A stretch of DNA of 64,000 nucleotides from the NCBI RefSeq assembly GCF_052030545.1, contig NZ_JBPDIH010000003.1, forward strand, positions 310,001 through 374,000. Reading direction: 5' to 3'. Below the pieces are notes generated by a model. That model searched no databases and was not told the origin of the DNA. It was given only the letters and a program-made list of their open reading frames with translations. The position numbers and the translations under genes are program-made. The number at the start of each line of letters is the position of its first letter. Within the stretch, counting starts at the first letter, position 1. Shown one piece after another: positions 36,733 through 45,379 of this stretch. This DNA comes from CANMXU01 sp052030545 (GTDB lineage: Bacteria > Pseudomonadota > Gammaproteobacteria > Enterobacterales > Alteromonadaceae).

Positions 36733-37676
36733 TTTGTTATACCTGCCTGTTAACTATTTTATTTAACAACCATTGCACTTTGTTTTCGACCCATGCTTGA
36801 TGTGTTACCCATTAAGTTTTTTAATTTAAAATAGTGCTTGTGGATATCTTTAGTTTACTCAACCTTAAAAACCCTATTTGGTTCACATCCAAATGTAGAT
36901 ATTTAAATATAGATTATTTCAACTTTTTGTGTGTGATTTACTCGATGATGGGTTTACTGATTTTTTGATAATCTAGCTTTTGAAGGTGCGAGTTATTTAA
37001 GACAAAATTGCCCAGACGATAACTGCACTTGGTTTCTATTTTCACAGCTAAGGAGGCGTTAAACAGAAAATAATCTAAAATTTTTATGATTAGCTGCGCA
37101 GTTATTATTATGTTGATTTGGCTCAGTCGACTGTTCAAGCGTTGCCCTTTGAAGATAACTCAGTAGCTATTTTTCACCAATAGATCCGCATAAAGCTATT
37201 GATTAGGATAGATAATCGCCTAGCACCTTCCTCTAGTTAAATTAATAAAATCTCGACCTTATTACTGAAAAACCTTTGTTAAAAAGTAGTCGCAAATTGG
37301 TCTCTAAAGCGGTCAAGCGCTAAGCACATTATGGTCAAATATTCGATTTTCTAACTGTTGAGTTTGCCGCTCAATTTTTGCAAAGCAGGTTAGCGATAAC
37401 GCTATACGATCATCAATTCAACAAAATTTTGGCCTCTAAAGCACATCATCAATATTAACGGTAAAGTGAGTTGCCGGTTTTAATTTACCAACGGATTTAC
37501 GGCAACCTTTGAAGGATATTTACCAACGAGTGACTTCATAAAACACTACTAAATAAATATCCCACATGGTAGATTGTTAACTATTATCAATAAACAACGT
37601 ATTTTATTAATGAATAATGCAGTAGATACGAATAATAAATAATTACCCGTTAAAATTATAAAAATAGGCAGCTACC
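36733..37676. other. Long intergenic region between divergent clusters
   Basis: About 940 bases between the nucleoside-hydrolase-like gene and the agarase gene. It should carry promoters for both. An inverted repeat TGTTAA/TTAACA lies at 36749-36768 near the left gene, and TTGTTAACTA (37574-37583) lies about 95 bases before the agarase start. The middle (36900-37500) has only broken short frames and could be decayed coding sequence, but I cannot assign it. Confidence 0.5.
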
Positions 37677-40010
37677 ATGAAGAACATTGTAAAATATTCC
37701 AAGCTGTTATCTCTCCCTCTTTTGCTCAGTGCATGTGGTGGTGATAACCAAGATGAACAAGTAAAACAAGCATCTCCCAATAACCAGAAAATAAGTGACG
37801 CGCAAATAATTGTTGCTGATTTTGAACAAGCCATACCAACTTGGTTAACGAGTGACAACGCCATTACCACTTTAGTTAATGGACAAGGAGTCTCGTCTGG
37901 CAACACCGCATTAAAAATTGACTTTGACGCTTCAGAACAAATGTCATCAATTACCATGCAGCCCGAACAAACTTGGGATTGGAGCAATATTGGTGATTTC
38001 AATTTAGCTGCCGACATTACAAACCCGGGCGACGTTTCTGTGCACTTGTATATTGTTGTTCGAGACAAGTCGGGCGCCATGCACCGACGCAGCGTGAGCA
38101 TTCCTGCGCATTCATCGGCGACCTATTACGCAGAACTTAAAGGTCCGCAACTTGAGTTTGACAGTGGTTTACGTGAAGATCCACCGGCTTGGAATTCAAC
38201 CGATGTAAAAATGTTTTGGCAAACGGGTCGTAAGAAAATTCAATTAGAGCAAGTTAAGAGCATTACTTACAACGTGGAGATGATGAATCAAGACAAAAGC
38301 TTGATTATTGATAATATTCGATTACGTAATAACCCCGAGATTGATCCCAATTACCTCGTAGGAATTGCAGATAAGTTTGGCCAAAACGCTAAAATAGAAT
38401 TTCCCAACAAGATACACTCTGAAGCCGAATTAAAAGCATTAGCAGACAAAGAAATTGCACAGTTAAATGCTGAAGGCCCAATGGCCGATCGTTCGAAATT
38501 TGGTGGCTGGAAAAGTGGCCCTAAACTTGAAGCTACTGGCTATTTTAGAACGGAAAAAGTTGACGGCAAATGGGCAATGGTTGACCCCGAAGGCTACTTA
38601 TTTTTCTCGTCGGCTTTAGCAAATATTCGCATCGCCAATACTACCACCACCACGGGTGTTGACTTTAAAGACGACTCTGTTCGGTATATCGACCCGAATG
38701 ACGTAACCCCCGAAGACTCTTTAGGTATTCGTCCTGTTTCCAAAGCAGCGCAAAAAACGCGTTATGTTTCTTCAGATGTTCGTCATAACTTATTTACTTG
38801 GTTACCTAGCTATGATGATGATTTAGCAAATCATTATAGTTATCGTCGTTCGGTGCATAGAGGGCCTATTCATCATGGTGAAACCTTTAGCTTTTATCAA
38901 GCAAACTTAGAGCGACGTTACGGAGAGACACATCCAGATTCATATAATGAAACTTGGCGAGACATTACCATCAAAAGGTTTAAAAACTGGGGCTTTACTT
39001 CGACCGGTAACTGGACTGATGCAGAGTTTTACCAAATGAACCAAATTCCATATTTTGCCAACGGTTGGATTATTGGTGATTTTAAAAAAATATCATCCGG
39101 CAATGATGTTTGGTCCAAAATGCCGGATCCGTTTGATCCAGAGTTTAAAAAACGTGCTGAAATAACCACACAAGTTATCGCCGAAGAAGTAAAGAACAAC
39201 CCTTGGTGCATCGGTGTTTTTATTGATAACGAAAAAAGTTGGGGAAATGTTAAAACCACACGCGGTCACTATGGCATTGTCATTCATACCCTGTCTGTTG
39301 ATGAAGCCGATAGCCCAACTAAACACGAATTTATTCGACTATTAAAAGAAAAATATGCGTCTGTCACCGCATTAAATAGTGCATGGAATAGTACGATTGA
39401 TTCATGGGAAACGCTAAGCAATAGTTATACAGTTGGTGAGCTAACAGATGAAATGGTTGGCGATTTTTCAATGCTATTAGAAGCTTATGCCACCAAGTAT
39501 TTCAAAACAGTACATGATGCGTTAGAAAAAGTATTACCAAACCATATGTATATGGGGGTTCGCATGGCGCACTGGGGCAAAACTCCAGAAGCGATAAAAG
39601 CAGCGAAAAAATACGTTGACGTGATGAGCTACAATTTCTATCGAGAAGGTTTACATGAAAAAGCGTGGGGCTTTTTAGCTGAAGCTGATATGCCAAGTAT
39701 TATTGGCGAATATCATATTGGCGCAACAAGTGATACAGGTCTATTTCATCCGGGCTTAATTCTAGCTTCAGATCAAAACGACCGTGCTCGTATGTATAAA
39801 GAGTACATGAGAATGGTTGTCGACAACCCTTATTTTGTTGGTGCACATTGGTTTCAATATTTAGATTCACCACTAACGGGTCGTGCGTATGACGGTGAAA
39901 ACTACAACACAGGTTTTGTAACCATCACCGATGTACCTTATAAAACGATGGTTGACGCTGCAAAAGAGATAAATGAAGAGCTTTACCCGCGTCGCTTCGG
40001 TAAGCGCTAA
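37677..40010 (+). CDS. GH50 beta-agarase, lipoprotein
   Basis: A 777-residue GH50 enzyme, the family that releases neoagarobiose from agarose, often exo-acting. A lipobox LLLSAC sits at the N-terminus. A beta-sandwich CBM-like domain covers residues ~45-225, followed by a (beta/alpha)8 barrel. The acid/base is E519 in FIDNEKSWG and the nucleophile E678 in IIGEYHIGA. Their 159-residue spacing is close to that recalled for Saccharophagus Aga50D (E534, E695). Substrate-lining stretches include WTDAEFYQMNQIPYFANGW, MGVRMAHWG and YFVGAHWFQYLDSPLTGR. Lipid anchoring suggests cell-surface or periplasmic action. An AGG ribosome site precedes the ATG, and a terminator follows. Confidence 0.93.
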   Translation: MKNIVKYSKLLSLPLLLSACGGDNQDEQVKQASPNNQKISDAQIIVADFEQAIPTWLTSDNAITTLVNGQGVSSGNTALKIDFDASEQMSSITMQPEQTWDWSNIGDFNLAADITNPGDVSVHLYIVVRDKSGAMHRRSVSIPAHSSATYYAELKGPQLEFDSGLREDPPAWNSTDVKMFWQTGRKKIQLEQVKSITYNVEMMNQDKSLIIDNIRLRNNPEIDPNYLVGIADKFGQNAKIEFPNKIHSEAELKALADKEIAQLNAEGPMADRSKFGGWKSGPKLEATGYFRTEKVDGKWAMVDPEGYLFFSSALANIRIANTTTTTGVDFKDDSVRYIDPNDVTPEDSLGIRPVSKAAQKTRYVSSDVRHNLFTWLPSYDDDLANHYSYRRSVHRGPIHHGETFSFYQANLERRYGETHPDSYNETWRDITIKRFKNWGFTSTGNWTDAEFYQMNQIPYFANGWIIGDFKKISSGNDVWSKMPDPFDPEFKKRAEITTQVIAEEVKNNPWCIGVFIDNEKSWGNVKTTRGHYGIVIHTLSVDEADSPTKHEFIRLLKEKYASVTALNSAWNSTIDSWETLSNSYTVGELTDEMVGDFSMLLEAYATKYFKTVHDALEKVLPNHMYMGVRMAHWGKTPEAIKAAKKYVDVMSYNFYREGLHEKAWGFLAEADMPSIIGEYHIGATSDTGLFHPGLILASDQNDRARMYKEYMRMVVDNPYFVGAHWFQYLDSPLTGRAYDGENYNTGFVTITDVPYKTMVDAAKEINEELYPRRFGKR

Positions 40011-40586
40011 GCACTAAACTCTATATAGAATCAACGTTTGTCAATGGCATACCCGATAACACGGCTATGCCATTTTTTTGGAGACTCAAACGTAGCAATA
40101 CTCTAAATACACAAATAAATTCCATGACCCCAACAGGTTACCATCAAGTTATCCTGCTAAATAACCACGTTACCTTCCTTTCGTATCAGCTCTGTTTAAT
40201 ATCATTTAATTATCATATATAAACTTTGCTTTTCTTATGCAATCACGCATTGCGTTACTTTATGAATCTACGATTATTGAAAAGATTAGTAACCTATATT
40301 TATTATTATTTATTTTTCATCAACTTACCATTTACCTTCTAACCTGACTCGCAGCAATTAACTGAGTTAACCTATAGATTAGCGCCTGCGTTTTGATGTT
40401 TAACTAAAGCTAAATTTACAACCCACCAATAAAATTATATATAAATATTTTTATTCTTATTTAAAAGCCGTTAACGAGATGTTAATGTATTTTGTTGATT
40501 ATATATTGTTGACAAAACACATTGTTGGTTTGCGTAGATAACGAACCGACTGACTTTATTTCATTTAAATAATAAGAGTAAAAACA
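40011..40586. other. Intergenic region upstream of the beta-helix enzyme gene
   Basis: About 575 AT-rich bases. The left end has the agarase terminator; near the right end lies the palindrome-like ATTGTTGACAAA (40505-40516), about 70 bases before the start. No coding frame is convincing. Confidence 0.55.
40043..40079 (+). terminator. Terminator of the GH50 gene
   Basis: AATGGCATA (40043-40051) pairs with TATGCCATT (40066-40074), with an inner CCG/CGG stem and a run of T to 40079. Confidence 0.88.
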
Positions 40587-43106
40587 ATGAAATTAAATTT
40601 TGCTGAAAAAATTTTAGTGAGCGCCTTAGCCTTTAGTGGCTCGTTAGGTGTTTGTGCTAAAACACTATACGTAAGTACTAATGGCGATAATAATAATAAT
40701 GGCTCTGAAAGTGCGCCGTTTGCAACATTTGCACAAGCAAATAGTGTATTAGCGCCAGGTGATACTTTGATTATTGAAGGTGGTATTTACCGTCAATCAA
40801 TGACCATATCTAAAAGTGGCACTGAAGATAACCCAATAAAAATAAGAGCGAAAAATGGCGAGCAAGTTCTGATCAAAGGAACCAATGCCATTACAAACTG
40901 GACACATTATTCTGGCGATATTTATCAGGCTAATGTCCAAATGAATGTTGCCGCATCATTTAGACAGGTTTATCAAAACGATAAGCTTATGCAAATTGCT
41001 CGCTGGCCAAATGATGTCGACAATAACCCTTACACCTTAGATTCTTCGGTAGTTACAGGCAAAGGTACAACCAGCAGTATTCCTACAGAAACACTCCCTG
41101 AGGCAGATCTGAGTAACGCCTTAATGTGGTATTTAGGCCAACATTCAGGCACTAGCTGGACAAGAACGGTAACCGCTAATACCGAGAACCAATTGTCGTT
41201 TACTGAAATCACTGACCAATGGCCGTTTTCTAATCATTCTCCTGCGAAATGGACTGCAGGTGGTGGTTTTGGCCGCTTTTATTTGTTTAATCACTTTGAA
41301 CTGTTAGATCATCCAAGAGAATGGTATTACGACGACGAAAGCCAAATTGTTTATTTTCATTCCACCAATGGACAAATGCCTGTAACTGGCGATATTGAGT
41401 ACACTGCCCGAGTAAAAACTATCACCTTAAACGGGAATTATATCGATGTGGAAGGCATTGATGTAATGGGTGGATATATTCAAATCGCAGGTGACTTTAA
41501 TCAATTTACTAAAGGTAAAGTTACCCACGCTCTTGAACGATATGCCAGCGTCGACGTGGAAAACGGATCGTCGATTTACGAAGGCTCTTTTTTAATCACA
41601 GGTCGAAATACGGTCATTAAAGAAAACGAGATTAAATTTGGCTCCGCAAATGCAATTGCTGTCGCTGGTTTTGGTGATCGAGGTGACAATACCGTGATTG
41701 AAAAAAACCGCATTCAGTACTTTAATACGCTGGGCATGCATACGAGTCCGATCCGATCCGCAGGCGATAACGTAAAAGTGCTGAAAAATACCATTTCAGA
41801 TACCGCACGCGATGGTATTTATGTGGTCGGTACAGGCAGTGAAGTTGCCTATAACGATGTTTCGCGTACAGGGTTAATCAATAACGATGGCGGTCCTTTT
41901 TACACTGTGGGTAATGCTAACCTAAGAAACATTCACGTTCATCACAACTGGTTTCATGACGCTGCAATTAGTGATTTTCATGATAATCGCATCGCAGGTA
42001 TTTATTTAGATAACGACAGTAAAGGCTTTTTGGTACATCACAATGTTGTCTGGAATATGCCTTGGAGTGCAGTGCAACTTAATTGGGATAATTGGGATAA
42101 TCATATCTATCACAATACCTTTATTAATGTCGGTCAAGCGATGGGCGAGTGGATCAATAACCGTAACCCAAGAGACAACCGTGTATGGAATAACTTCAGC
42201 ACTAACCTAGATTGGATTCATAGTGGAGCCTACGATTTAGATAGCAATATTATTGAGCAAGAGATTGAACAACTTGTTGATCCGAGTAATAACAATTTCA
42301 TGCCCAATTCAAATTCATTCTTGCTTGATCAAGCGCGAACCATTGAAAATTTGGATAAACCCTTTACTGGCCCTGCACCAGATGTAGGAGCTTATGAACT
42401 CGGTGGAACCGCTTGGACTGCGGGTATTAATGCGATTGAAGATGTATGTGCAAGCTGTCCATCAAACCCCAATGATGATCCTATTTTTGAAAATGAAGGC
42501 CCATCGGAACCAGAGCCGACGCCAGATCCTGTAGAAGCATCGCTCAGTATTGTTGACCGTGACCAATATACCACAACAACCTTTACCACAGATGAAAGCT
42601 TAACCTTTACTGTTAATTATGAGGCAGGTACCGGCAACACAGTAACAATCTTCAATGCTATTCGCGGTGTACGCTTCTTTTTAAGAGAACTAACACCAAG
42701 TTATACGCCGGTGGCAGGAAAAGCCATTGTATTTGATGATGAGTCGGCCATTGGTCAACAAAACGGTACCGCCAGTGCAACATTCTCTTTAGCAGGCTTA
42801 ACTCCTACCGCTGATTTACCCGAAGGACATTTTTATCAATTGCTAGCAGTATTTAGACCTAGTGGCGCCAGTAAAAATGAGCTCGTTACTGTTTACCACC
42901 TCGATATTGTTGCTAGCTCCGTTGAGGGTGACTACGACGGCGATAAAGACGTCGATATCAATGATATTAATGGCTTAGTTCGCGCCATCCAAACGCGCCA
43001 GTCGATTGATTTGGCTTTTGATATAAATGACGACGGTGTTGTGAATATTTTAGATGCTCGAGCAACGATGGCGCTGTGTACTCGAGCGCGTTGCGCAACT
43101 GAATAA
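40587..43106 (+). CDS. Secreted right-handed beta-helix enzyme with C-terminal dockerin-like module
   Basis: An 839-residue protein with a signal peptide ending VCA. Residues ~25-620 form a parallel beta-helix: TLYVSTNGDNNNNGSESAPF, then many N-rich turns such as GRNTVIKENEIKFGSANAIAV and FLVHHNVVWNMPWSAVQLNWDNW. That fold is shared by polysaccharide lyases and some glycosidases (PL6, GH82, GH110 and others), and I cannot name the family. A Ser/Pro/Glu-rich linker (~630-645) precedes an Ig-like module (~648-775). Residues 781-839 are dockerin-like: loops at 782-793 (DYDGDKDVDIND) and 812-823 (DINDDGVVNILD) each place Asp/Asn at EF-hand calcium positions, and the tail is CTRARCATE. A cohesin-like gene follows 33 bases downstream. 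Confidence 0.8.
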   Translation: MKLNFAEKILVSALAFSGSLGVCAKTLYVSTNGDNNNNGSESAPFATFAQANSVLAPGDTLIIEGGIYRQSMTISKSGTEDNPIKIRAKNGEQVLIKGTNAITNWTHYSGDIYQANVQMNVAASFRQVYQNDKLMQIARWPNDVDNNPYTLDSSVVTGKGTTSSIPTETLPEADLSNALMWYLGQHSGTSWTRTVTANTENQLSFTEITDQWPFSNHSPAKWTAGGGFGRFYLFNHFELLDHPREWYYDDESQIVYFHSTNGQMPVTGDIEYTARVKTITLNGNYIDVEGIDVMGGYIQIAGDFNQFTKGKVTHALERYASVDVENGSSIYEGSFLITGRNTVIKENEIKFGSANAIAVAGFGDRGDNTVIEKNRIQYFNTLGMHTSPIRSAGDNVKVLKNTISDTARDGIYVVGTGSEVAYNDVSRTGLINNDGGPFYTVGNANLRNIHVHHNWFHDAAISDFHDNRIAGIYLDNDSKGFLVHHNVVWNMPWSAVQLNWDNWDNHIYHNTFINVGQAMGEWINNRNPRDNRVWNNFSTNLDWIHSGAYDLDSNIIEQEIEQLVDPSNNNFMPNSNSFLLDQARTIENLDKPFTGPAPDVGAYELGGTAWTAGINAIEDVCASCPSNPNDDPIFENEGPSEPEPTPDPVEASLSIVDRDQYTTTTFTTDESLTFTVNYEAGTGNTVTIFNAIRGVRFFLRELTPSYTPVAGKAIVFDDESAIGQQNGTASATFSLAGLTPTADLPEGHFYQLLAVFRPSGASKNELVTVYHLDIVASSVEGDYDGDKDVDINDINGLVRAIQTRQSIDLAFDINDDGVVNILDARATMALCTRARCATE

Positions 43107-43139
43107 TGAACAACTACATTTTAATAACAAGGTAACATA

Positions 43140-43688
43140 ATGAAAAAAACAATATTTATAATGATTGCATTAACTATGAGCTTGTCTGCTAGAGCGGGCT
43201 TAATAACGCTTGAAGTAAGTGACAACAATGTCAGTCTTGGCGATACACTGCAAGTGAGTGTTATCGGTAGTGGCTTTGACTTTTTTGACACGTTAAGCCT
43301 CGACGTTGAATTTGATACAAGCCTATTTTCTATCGACAATGTTGATATCTTTGGTGATATTTCGCCAGCACATGTTGGAGGGGACCTCATCGCCATTAAC
43401 CCCTTTATTTTTAACCTCAGTGCACAATCGTTTGGGGTTGCTCTATCGTTTCTAGATTTCATTCCTTTTATCGGTGGCGACTTTGTTATTGCAACTTTTG
43501 ACGTTACCGCTGTGGCTAATGGAACGTCAGACTTTATGCTAACGAATGTGCTTGCTGCAGACTTTATTACCCCGGTAGACGCCACGGTTTCTTCACAACA
43601 AGTAAACGTTTCAGTGCCTGAGCCTGCGACATTGGGCATGCTGTTTTTAGCCGCTATTGTGATGTTTGGATTACGTAAACGCGCGTAG
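43140..43688 (+). CDS. Cohesin-like PEP-CTERM secreted protein
   Basis: A 182-residue protein. Residues 1-19 form a signal peptide (ending SARA). Residues ~20-155 form a single all-beta domain with a cohesin-like layout: LEVSDNNVSLGDTLQVSVIG, LSLDVEFDTSLFSIDNVDIFGD, a middle IAINPF region, and GDFVIATFDVTAVANGTSDF. The C-terminal 24 residues are a PEP-CTERM signal: VPEPATLG, a hydrophobic helix and RKR. Exosortases recognise such tails, cut near PEP and pass the protein to the cell surface. Cohesins bind dockerins; the gene just upstream encodes a dockerin-bearing enzyme in the same transcript. AAGG precedes the ATG. The cohesin call is from pattern alone. Confidence 0.75.
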   Translation: MKKTIFIMIALTMSLSARAGLITLEVSDNNVSLGDTLQVSVIGSGFDFFDTLSLDVEFDTSLFSIDNVDIFGDISPAHVGGDLIAINPFIFNLSAQSFGVALSFLDFIPFIGGDFVIATFDVTAVANGTSDFMLTNVLAADFITPVDATVSSQQVNVSVPEPATLGMLFLAAIVMFGLRKRA

Positions 43689-43714
43689 CGAGTATTAATT
43701 AATAGACCATTATA

Positions 43715-43749
43715 AAAAGGGCGTTGGATGAATTATCCAACGCCCTTTT
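43715..43749. terminator. Bidirectional terminator after the PEP-CTERM gene
   Basis: A perfect 15-bp stem (43715-43729 with 43735-43749, core GGGCGTTGGAT) has a GAATT loop, an A-run before and a T-run after. It sits between convergent genes. Confidence 0.92.
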
Positions 43750-43845
43750 ACGTTAAATCAAGGCTAAATTAACGCAAATAACTTAAATCAAAACTCACCG
43801 CCCTTTGACTTCAACTTAGCTAGGTATTGCTAGATGTTAGCTATG

Positions 43846-45378
43846 TTATTCATTCCATGCTGTCGCTATGCCAGACTTACGTATTTCGCTATATTGAGCA
43901 AGCATTTGCATCGCATGTTGTTTATATTTGGGGCGATTAATCAGATTTTTTGCTTCCGCTTCCGTTGCATTATCCTTTAAGTTAAACAAAGCAAGTGGCG
44001 TAAATGTTGTGCCTTTGCGGTTACTTTTCATGATGAGTTTCCAGTCTCCTTGGCGAAAAATTGTTTCGTTTCTATTACCCGATTGCAGCATTAAGTATTT
44101 TCGCGATTTAAAACCAGGTTTGCTTGTTAAAAGTGGCAATAAGTTATTTGAGTCAGGCGCTTGATTTTTATCTTGGTAATTTCCGATCGCCGCCCCTATG
44201 GTTGCCAATATATCTTGTACAACGACAGGCTCTTGGCTAAAACTTCCCGCTTTAACTTGTTCAGGCCAATGGACGATAAACGGTACCCTATGCCCTCCCT
44301 CATACGGGTCATTTTTACTGCCTCGATAACGACCACTGACTTTATGACCTGTTTTGGCCGTATCACTTATTCGTAAACCACCATTGTCGGACGTAAAAAT
44401 AAATAACGTATTGTCTAAGGTATTCGTCGCTTTTAAGGCCGAAATAATTCTACCGACTTGCAAATCCATTTCCTTCACCATATCTAAATGTGATGAACCA
44501 GTAGTACCCGCCACCTTTACACCATCAAAATTTGTTGGTGGCATATGCGGTAAGTGTGCCATAGGGCTTGCGTAGTAAAGCATAAAAGGTGTTTCACGAC
44601 GTTGTTGATGAATAAAGTCGACCGCTTTTTGCGAAATAATATTGCCGATGTATTCTGTTCGCCAGTGTGTATCTCCCATTCCAGCCCCCTTATCAGAGAT
44701 CATTTTCGGGTGATAAACATTCTTGCTATTAATATGTACTATCTTCGAGTTAGCATCTAACGGTGCCCATATTTCATTCTCGTAGGCTAAGTAGATAGGT
44801 CCTTGAATGCCATCGGGCAACATAAAGCTATAATCAAATCCCATATCTTTAGGGCCACCAGCAACCATTTTATTAAGATCCACTTGCGGCAACGGTTTAC
44901 TTTCGCCGCCTCGATAGAGCTTATTGCTATTCTTTAGTTTAAAGTCGCCGCCCAAGTGCCACTTGCCAACAAAGCCTGTTTTGTAACCTGCTTCTTGCGC
45001 CACTCGACCAATAGTAGGTTCATTGCGTGAAATAGCATTGGCTTGAAACATGCCCCATACGCCCCAGGGCGCATACGAACGATAATTGTTTTTACCACTC
45101 ATTATTGCGTATCGAGTTGGCGCGCAAAGTGCTGTAGCGCTATGTCCATCATCAAACCACATCCCCTGTTTGGCTAACGTATCAATATTGGGGGTGGTTA
45201 AAACTGGCTGTTTATTAAGTACCTTTTCGGTAAAGTAGCTGATATCGCCCGAGCCAATATCATCGGCCATTACGACAACAATATTCGGACGTTTAGTATT
45301 TTCAGCATGCACATTGCCTATTGCTAAGCTTGATAGTATGGCCATGAGCCAAAATTTTCTAACGATTGTATTTTTCAC
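43846..45378 (-). CDS. Secreted S1-type sulfatase (Cys type)
   Basis: A 510-residue formylglycine-dependent sulfatase. The signal peptide ends NVHA (residue 25); metal-binding ADD lies at 38-40. The active-site motif CAPTR begins at Cys85, which would be converted to formylglycine by a maturase. Downstream motifs GYKTGFVGKWHLGG and TLFIFTSDNGG carry further metal and substrate residues. The start is GTG at 45378 with GGTGGAA upstream, one base after the stop of the preceding sulfatase gene, so the two form a tight operon. The sulfate ester removed is unknown; the context implies a red-algal galactan. Confidence 0.92.
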   Translation of the reverse strand: MKNTIVRKFWLMAILSSLAIGNVHAENTKRPNIVVVMADDIGSGDISYFTEKVLNKQPVLTTPNIDTLAKQGMWFDDGHSATALCAPTRYAIMSGKNNYRSYAPWGVWGMFQANAISRNEPTIGRVAQEAGYKTGFVGKWHLGGDFKLKNSNKLYRGGESKPLPQVDLNKMVAGGPKDMGFDYSFMLPDGIQGPIYLAYENEIWAPLDANSKIVHINSKNVYHPKMISDKGAGMGDTHWRTEYIGNIISQKAVDFIHQQRRETPFMLYYASPMAHLPHMPPTNFDGVKVAGTTGSSHLDMVKEMDLQVGRIISALKATNTLDNTLFIFTSDNGGLRISDTAKTGHKVSGRYRGSKNDPYEGGHRVPFIVHWPEQVKAGSFSQEPVVVQDILATIGAAIGNYQDKNQAPDSNNLLPLLTSKPGFKSRKYLMLQSGNRNETIFRQGDWKLIMKSNRKGTTFTPLALFNLKDNATEAEAKNLINRPKYKQHAMQMLAQYSEIRKSGIATAWNE

Positions 45379-45379
45379 T

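Noticed and set aside
36938..37138. 66-residue minus-strand open frame in the long gap
   Set aside because: No ribosome site, no recognised motif and AT-biased composition; more likely chance.
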